DNA of 64,000 nt from Myxocyprinus asiaticus (Eukaryota; Chordata; Actinopteri; Cypriniformes; Catostomidae), in contig NC_059362.1 of NCBI RefSeq assembly GCF_019703515.2, positions 47,441,092-47,505,091 on the forward strand, read 5' to 3'. The position numbers were made by a program, and so were the translations under genes. This document shows, piece after piece, positions 58,252-64,000 of this stretch (position 1 is the first letter of the stretch; every line of letters begins with the position of its first letter). The notes below the pieces were generated by a model that saw only the letters and a list, made by a program, of their open reading frames with translations, made no database searches and was not told where the DNA came from.

Positions 58252-58799
58252 AACAGTGTGTGTGCGTGTCTGAGAAAGTGTTTGTGTGAGTTTGTGTGTG
58301 TGTGTGTGTGGTGTGTGTGTGTCTGAGAAAGTGTTTGTGTGAGTTTGTGTGTGTGTGTGTGAGTGTGAGTGTCTGAGAAAGTGTTTGTGTGAGTTGTGTG
58401 TGTGTGTGTGTGTGTGTGAGTGTCTGAGAAAGTGTTTGTGTGAGTTTGTGTGTGTGTGTGTGTGTGTGAGTGTCTGAGAAAGTGTTTGTGTGAGTTTGTG
58501 TGTGTGTGCATGTGTTTGTGTGTGAGTGTGTGTTTGTGTGAGTTTGTGTGTGTGTGTGAGAGAGAGAGACAGAGAGAGAGAGAGTGTTTGTGTGAGTTTG
58601 TGTGTGTTGAGTGTGTGTGTGTGAGACTGTTTGTGTGTGTGTGAGAGTGTTTGTGTGAGTTTGTGTGTGTTGAGTGTTTGTGTGTGTGAGAGAGTGTTTG
58701 TGTGTGTGTGTGTGTGTGAGAGAGAGTGTGTTTGTGTGAGTTTGTGTGTGTTGAGTGTTTGTGTGTGTGAGAGAGAGTGTTTGTGTGAGAGAGAGTGTT

Positions 58800-58873
<74 letters not shown>

Positions 58874-59009
58874 TATTTGTGTGAGTTTGTGTGTACTGAG
58901 TGTGTGTGTGAGAGAGAGAGTGCTTGTGTGTGTTGAGTGTGTGTGAGAGAGTGTTTGTGTGAGTTTGTGTGTGTGAGAGTGGTTGTGTGAGTTTGTGTGT
59001 GTTGAGTGC

Positions 59010-59052
<43 letters not shown>

Positions 59053-59058
59053 TGTGTT

Positions 59059-59102
<44 letters not shown>

Positions 59103-59297
59103 TGTTTGTGTGAGTTTGTGTGTACTGAGTGTGTGTGTGAGAGAGAGAGTGCTTGTGTGTGTTGAGTGTGTGTGAGAGAGTGTTTGTGTGAGTTTGTGTG
59201 TGTGAGAGTGTTTGTGTGAGTTTGTGTGTGTTGAGTGTGTGTGTGTGAGAAAGTGTTCGTATGTAAGTGTTTGTGTGAGTTTGAGTGAGTTGAGTGA

Positions 59298-59340
<43 letters not shown>
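58252..59340. repeat. 1.1-kb TG/AG microsatellite complex
   Basis: Tracts of (TG)n and (GA)n alternate with the recurring block GTGTTTGTGTGAGTTTGTGT. GTCTGAGAAAGTGTTTGTGT recurs at about 58270, 58322, 58370, 58421 and 58472, so there is also a unit of about 50 bp. Long frames of His-Thr or Ser-Leu on the minus strand are by-products. Confidence 0.95.
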
Positions 59341-59342
<2 letters not shown>

Positions 59343-59413
59343 ACTGGGTTCACTTATATAAAGTCCCACTCAAAGTCCATTAGTTTCTTTAGTAGACTGG
59401 AGACACGAGGGTT
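58922..59413 (-). repeat. Right arm of 0.5-kb inverted duplication
   Basis: This is the inverted partner of 56797-57300 and lies inside the CACTA-like element, overlapping the 3' end of the minus-strand exon. Because this copy joins smoothly to exon sequence (59414-59516), while the other copy interrupts the R3 repeat, this one is the likely source. Confidence 0.93.
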
Positions 59414-59516
59414 GACTGATGTCATCTTTTTCTGGGCGACTTTCCCCGTACGCTTTGACAGGACTTTGCCTCGTCCAGCCTTGGTGCCTCTCTCAGGATT
59501 TATCCCGATGAAACGC
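59354..59516 (-). CDS. Putative last exon of unknown gene in CACTA element
   Basis: On the minus strand, an acceptor (TTTTTCAG) precedes 163 nt that read RFIGINPERGTKAGRGKVLS at the start and end SSLLKKLMDFEWDFI before TAA at 59354-59356. The peptide is basic with a hydrophobic/acidic tail and is not one I recognise. The frame is continuous in phase with the putative exon at 59792-59860. The gene could be a captured host fragment or an element gene of the CACTA unit. No start codon is found nearby, so it is at best a 3' part. Confidence 0.5.
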
Positions 59517-59567
59517 CTGAAAAACAAATGTGTGTATTCATAATTAGTGTCAGGAGAGCTTTCTTAA

Positions 59568-59725
59568 AGGAATAGATCACCCAAATATAAAAATTCAATC
59601 ATCATTTACTCACCTTAATGCCATGCCAGATGTGTATGATTTTCTTTCATCATCAGAACACAAACGAAGATGCCTGTCATTTCAGCGTGCTACAGAGACA
59701 ACAATGGAACATTATTTAAATAAAA
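59568..59725 (+). mobile_element. Fragment of GGGATAGTTCACCC repeat
   Basis: AAAGGAATAGATCACCCAAA, ATCATCATTTACTCACC and CATCAGAACACAAACGAAGA match the repeat at 19.84 kb. It lies in the intron between the two minus-strand putative exons. Confidence 0.75.
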
Positions 59726-59791
59726 ATTGCAACGTTGTTTGAAGGCTGCACTTCGCAGAATAAAAAGAAGTTACGTTTTTATGAATCTCAC

Positions 59792-59860
59792 CCTGTAATA
59801 TGGAAGATCCGTTTCAGAAATCCAGCTGCACTCGGTGTCACAGTTACAGTTGCTTTCCCA
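59792..59860 (-). CDS. Putative internal exon paired with 59354-59516
   Basis: On the minus strand, the acceptor ACACTTGTTTCAG leads into 69 nt that, in the frame compatible with the next exon, read GKATVTVTPSAAGFLKRI and FHIT, followed by the donor GTGAGA. The phase (two bases, GG, carried over to a G starting the next exon) gives a Gly codon and keeps the frame open. The protein family is unknown to me. The splice sites and open phase fit are the only support. Confidence 0.45.
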
Positions 59861-60549
59861 CTGAAACAAGTGTTTAAAAAGTTAGATACAATTCCAGTAT
59901 CACTAATGTTTTCAGATTAAAAGAGAAGGAATATCATGCATCCCTGCATAAAACTTAACATTATCAGCTGTACAGCTGCGTTTCCCAAAAGCGTTGTATA
60001 CTTCGACTTCGTCGTAAGTAGATTGTAGAAAGTATTGTCACCAATGGTTTCTACAACCTATTTAAGCTTACAATGCTTTTGCGATTTGCAGCCCAGATCT
60101 GAACGTTAAAGTTGTTAACGTTATCTGACCACACTGACCGCTTGAGTGAGGCGTTTCTGCACTGTTTTGTGTGTCAGCTCAGACTCCAATCTCAAATCTG
60201 ACATGCAAATTAACAAAGTAACCCAAATCCAGTGCATTATTCAATCTGACAACAAATCACTTAAAGAAAACAATTTTAGTAAAAGAAACAAAGATCTTGG
60301 GCTTAAAGACAGAAATGTAACGTTACAAACAGCTTATTTAGTTTATATTGGGATCTGATGGCAGGTAGGCTACCAAAATCATTATCACAGCACAATATGA
60401 ATTGAACATAAATTTAATACTTTATGGCTATGCTAAAAAGCAAATCAAAAGGGTACTCACCTATTAATTCAGAAGATAAAGATGGGTGAAAAAATCACCC
60501 CTTAAACACGTGTGGGCTCACTGTAGTCTTGTGTTCCCAAAATGCAATG
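59861..60549. other. CACTA-element interior, no further exon found
   Basis: A minus-strand donor-like AATAG/GTGAGTACCC at about 60459 could end an upstream noncoding exon, but all three frames before it contain stops. The words GCGTTTCCCAAAAGCGTTGT near 59979 resemble a frequent fish repeat. No coding exon was recognised. Confidence 0.35.
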
Positions 60550-60726
60550 CAAAAAATACTGTAAAGTACTGTTTTCTTTCCTTTGAGCAATCAATACTGT
60601 AAAATACCGTACTATTACATCCAAGTCATTTAACCAACCAAAATTAACAGTAATGTACTGCATTTAAAAATAACAGGATTATACTGTTGATATTTTGAAG
60701 TAAATTAACAGCAGTTTTTAAGAGTG

Positions 60727-60815
60727 CATGCTAAATGTATTGCGAGGGAGCACAAACTATTGCGAGCAAACGCAAAACTTATTGCGTGGGCGTGAAGCAC
60801 TATTTCAGTAAAAAC
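60727..60815 (+). repeat. Repeat family R3, copy 3, right part
   Basis: CATGCTAAATGTATTGCGAG, GGAGCACAAACTATTGCGAG and CACTATTTCAGTAAAA continue the R3 repeat after the CACTA-like element. The match to GGTAAATGTACTGCGAGGGA at 45.52 kb gives the pre-insertion sequence. Confidence 0.65.
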
Positions 60816-62155
60816 AAATCCCGCCCTGTCCTCTTAGGGGTACCGTATAATTCTGTTCATGTTAAGATTGCTGTCATTTAAAAGTGTAAACACAGTGCAT
60901 CAGCTACTCACATCAGCACTCACGCAAATCATTAATCATCATTTGAGCATGTCTACATGATTGTGATTCCAGTGTACATTCTAACTGTCTCTGTGCGGCA
61001 TAAAAAAGTCTGTGTATAAACAGTATATTTGACAATGCGAAACAGGCGAAACAATACCAGGCAACAAATAATAACAGAAAGATGATAAGGTAAAAAGCAT
61101 GCTCCTTTATGATAACATTAAAACTGCTCACTTGCATTACTATGTTCTTTGCGAATATACACATTTACATTTCAGACATTTGAATGAAAATAGAATTTCT
61201 ATCATTTTCGGCACACACTTTGTTCATGGCGTTGTAGCACTTGTGGATGATACTTTTCTTGTTGAGTTTCAATGATTATTAAATTTCACCATTAAAGAGT
61301 GCAAATGACATGTTAAACATCACCACGCACATGCGTGCACGTGAGATCAGCTACGATTTTGATCAGATTTTAGAAAATTACACCTAGAATGAACCATTTT
61401 GATGTCAAATTTAATATATGCATTACTACAGTGTTGAAAAATAACATATTTAATTAATCGCATGATTTTAAATGAGGCCCCCTAAGAATGTGCAAATTAG
61501 CTTTCCAGGGGCTCTGAGACACCCCTAGACCCTCCATAATTCATTTTATTAGTTCAAGTTCTGTTTTTTTTTTTTTTTACTCAGATGAATTCCAATCGTA
61601 TCAAACCTCTCTTTCCTTATCAACATTTCATGTATAATCTACACCCAGTGATCCTGCAGAAAACCTCATTTTAAAGTTCTCATGGGCCTTCATCACCTCT
61701 GACTCCATCAGAATATCTCTGATCGTCGTCACGTCTGTATCGGCAGGAACGAGGACACGACCCTCAGACGCTCATTAACATGGACGCTTGCCTGCATCCC
61801 GCTCTACAATGTCACTGTACATTACATTATACTGGCCTTCCTCTGAGCAATGCTTGCCGACAGTGCTTTGTTTACACGGCTGCATGAGTGCACGAGGGAA
61901 TGTCACAGAATGCAAATGCATTGTAATGCAACTCTGAAAGACCTGCAATGTCACTCGAGTCACATTCTTACAGCACGCCAGCTGCCCGTCAAACAATCTA
62001 AAGACAAGACCAAGACAATTTTAAACAGGTAGACTTTATTTGTGCCAAAAACACAAGGACAGCCACCTTAAAATTAAAATTTTGTGTAAAGATTACAGGT
62101 TTTGTCATCATGGCAATAAAGTTGTAATACTGGATATAACTTTCCACAGATGCGG
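60816..62155. other. Intergenic sequence, nothing recognised
   Basis: Noncoding AT-rich sequence with a T run at 61566-61579. No gene, SINE or element end was recognised. Confidence 0.4.
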
Positions 62156-62405
62156 TTAGTAAGTGATTTTATCAGACTAAAATCATGTTAGCACACATAT
62201 TGTTTGTCTTGTGTCTATACTTTTGAAACAGTGAGTATTTTAATGTTTACAGATTGTCCCCATTGACTTCCATTGTAAGTGTCCAACTGGAACACACATT
62301 TGTGCTTTTTTTAAAAGAAAAGGAGGGACGAGTGGAAATGAATGTTTGCGATAATCAACATTATGTTGCAAATGCTGCCGATGGTGCTTAACTTGTATTC
62401 TCACA
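62156..62405 (+). mobile_element. MITE family M1, copy D
   Basis: GATTTTATCAGACTAAAATC, TCTTGTGTCTATACTTTTGA, CCCATTGACTTCCATTGTAA, AAAAGGAGGGACGAGTGGAA, CAACATTATGTTGCAAATGC and CTTAACTTGTATTC follow in the family order. The final GAATATTCCTTTAA end is missing. Confidence 0.85.
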
Positions 62406-63247
62406 AATGACTTTTTCAAACAAATATTCAATGTACTCTATTAATATGAGCTTATAAAAACTGCCTGTGTAACAATTGCAAAAGAAAATCACAAAATGCT
62501 GTTTAGAATAGTTTTATCTGGAGTATATAACATGTGACGACTTCCCTAAAGTATTTCAAGTCAACTACCTAGCATTGCGATGACCCCTCTGGGTACAATG
62601 AACAAGGTCAATAGATTGACCTGGTCAGATACAACTGAACGCTTAAACAACAGTTTACTGTTCCGGGCCTTTTGATCTTTGCAGTATTGACGTGGATAAA
62701 CAGCGAAGCGTAAACTTTTAATTGAATGTTGCAAATAGCTGGAGCTTCTCGCTGCACAGCGTCGCAAATATGGATTTGGTTGCAGAGGAGCTGCTCTCAT
62801 AACCAATCGATCTGAAGAGTGTATAATTACTGTGTCAAAACATGAATGCATCCTTTATAAAACACTTTGATGGCAGACAGAGAGGGACGATTTGGTCAGA
62901 GGTTGCTTTTACACTCATCAAACATTGAACTGGTTGTTGAACTAATGATTGGGTATATCATCTCAAGAACATGTCCAGCTCATATTTCACCCTAAAATCA
63001 GAAGACAAAATACATTTGTAACTTTTTTGGTGTTAAAATATTTTCTACTATCCCAGATTAATATGCAGAGACAACTATAAGTAAGCTATTCATAGGTACA
63101 TTTTCTCAAAAACTGTAAACATTATATATCTGTAAAAATTTCTGTTTGTTTTAAGTGACCAGTCTAGCCCGATACAACAACATTGACTCAACCAATAGTG
63201 TGATTTGGGGGTGTTACCATCAACAGCAGATGAGGGTGTATTCGGAC
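62406..63247. other. Intergenic sequence, nothing recognised
   Basis: Noncoding sequence between the MITE and the LTR. Open frames on the minus strand at 62561-62851 show no domain. Confidence 0.4.
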
Positions 63248-63726
63248 TGTTATGGAACGAAAGCGGGACTCAGATGCAGGTAATACAGTTTATTGAATAA
63301 CAAAAAATCAAACTCAGTTGAATAGAAAAAAATCCCATAAGGTCCTCAAATTGGGCATCGAATACAGCCCGCAGGAAACTGTGAGAAATCTCAACAAGAT
63401 GGAAAGACTTTACAGAAAGACGATCCCAAGCACAACCAGCACCAACAGGTCCACATGTTCTGAGGGGAACAGAGGAGGCACACAACTGGACAGATAGAAG
63501 AGAGAGAGTGAATAATTAATACGAAAGCAGACAATCGCTCCTTGGAAAAACAATGCTGCTACTGTGCAGCACGACAGGAAGAGACTAGGAAGTCGAAGGG
63601 GAACATCCAGCGACAAGTGAGGCAGATATACATGCTGACGAATGACAAACAGGTAGGAACAATCACACCAACAAGCCGGCACGCTGATTACCAGAGATGG
63701 CAACAAATGTGCATCGGCACGTGACA
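63248..63726 (-). mobile_element. Ty3/Gypsy LTR (3' LTR), minus strand
   Basis: Read on the minus strand the 479-bp unit begins TGTCACGTGCCGATGCAC and ends CTTTCGTTCCATAACA, with the TG...CA ends of an LTR. A polyadenylation signal AATAAA lies near its 3' end (complement of TTTATT at about 63291-63296). It directly follows the pol C-terminus, so it is the 3' LTR of an element that continues past the window end. A minus-strand 105-codon frame inside is not supported. Confidence 0.85.
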
Positions 63727-63786
63727 ACTGTCAAACTCACACACAAAAGCAAAACGCTGAGCGGCAGCAGAACACACACACACACA

Positions 63787-64000
63787 TCAGTCGGGTGCAG
63801 CCCCTGGGGAAGCGTCACCTGGCGCTCCAAGAGTACCAGTCCTGCGTTGCTGGCAGAAATCCTTGATAAGAGAATGGGCCGGGACATTTTGGACCGGTAC
63901 CCAACTCCTCTCCTCCGGGCCATGGCCCTCCCAATCGACCAAAAACTGATGCCCCCGGCCCGACACCTGACGTCCAATAATCGCCTGACAGTATAAGCAG
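63787..64000 (-). pseudogene. Ty3/Gypsy pol C-terminus with chromodomain
   Basis: On the minus strand the frame ending at 63787-63789 (TGA) reads [20 protein letters not shown], a chromodomain core with the W-E-G and S-W-V-P residues, followed by [10 protein letters not shown] and the tail [15 protein letters not shown]. Upstream, the matching sequence (RRLLDVRCR) is in another frame, so a one-base frameshift lies near 63955-63962 in the G/C-rich run. The chromodomain of such integrases targets chromatin marks (family knowledge). The rest of pol is outside the window. Confidence 0.85.

Larger units (their letters stand above)
57557..60726. mobile_element. CACTA-like nonautonomous element, about 3.17 kb
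   Basis: The ends are CACTGTTAAAAATGTTACCG on the left and, on the right, TTTTTAAGAGTG, whose complement begins CACTCTTAAAAA. Both subterminal regions are crowded with TACTGTAAA and ACAGTA words (57590-57830 and 60550-60715), as is typical of CACTA elements. CA is duplicated at both borders (57555-57556 and 60727-60728), and removing the element rejoins the R3 repeat (AAACCATGCTAAATG, compare AAACCATGGTAAATG at 45.5 kb). No transposase was recognised. Confidence 0.78.

Noticed and set aside
57983..59369. Very long minus-strand open frames rich in His-Thr and Ser-Leu (up to 456 codons)
   Set aside because: They are translations of CA/CT microsatellite with no stops by composition; the same holds in more than one frame and for the left arm.
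63410..63727. 105-codon minus-strand frame
   Set aside because: It lies inside the LTR; LTRs of this type do not encode protein.

Overview
This window is vertebrate nuclear DNA, most likely from a cyprinid-like teleost. It holds a split gene with GT-AG introns, very dense DNA transposons (Tc1, hAT, TTAA-flanked piggyBac-like and CACTA-like), tRNA-derived SINEs, a DIRS element, an L2/CR1-like LINE and a Ty3/Gypsy end. There is no bacterial or organellar signal. The species call rests on repeat types remembered from cyprinid genomes and is an inference.

The host gene is the 3' part of an MDGA gene on the + strand, best matching mdga2 (MAM-domain, GPI-anchored neuroligin-binding Ig-superfamily protein). 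Eight exons can be placed exactly at 8248-8396, 19377-19554, 27399-27419 (a 21-nt exon), 31223-31378, 32400-32561, 37815-37948, 40946-41045 and 45813-45901. All junctions are phase-compatible. Joined, they encode the last 329 residues: the fibronectin-III-like domain, a short linker, the complete MAM domain and a hydrophobic GPI-signal tail. The Ig-domain exons lie upstream of the window. The 3'UTR probably ends before about 47.6 kb.

Region by region: 1-8.2 kb (intron) has a decayed Tc1 element, a hAT MITE with an 8-bp target duplication and a 2.4-kb minisatellite with a 131/152-bp period. 8.4-19.4 kb has a Tc1 element with an intact 340-residue DD34E transposase nested in an older Tc1. 15-26 kb has several TTAA-flanked elements, one of them split by a 1.57-kb foldback element, plus nested hAT elements, a palindrome and a SINE. 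27.4-29.8 kb is a pyrimidine-only array with a 149-bp unit that starts about 10 bp after the 21-nt exon. 30-41 kb holds microsatellites, the MAM exons, MITEs and a second SINE. 42.0-45.0 kb is a broken DIRS retrotransposon inside the last intron.

Downstream of the gene (47.6-64 kb) are a piggyBac-like remnant, an internally deleted LINE, MITEs, and a roughly 3.2-kb CACTA-like element carrying a long CA/TG array and two minus-strand coding-like exons. A 0.5-kb inverted copy of its interior lies just outside it. The window closes with a minus-strand Ty3/Gypsy LTR and chromodomain. Five copies of one short cyprinid-type MITE family, four of one TTAA element and three of another ~0.57-kb repeat are spread through the window. 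No new multi-gene system was found; the most unusual items are the foldback element, the nested intact Tc1, and the CACTA element with its exon pair and inverted duplicate.
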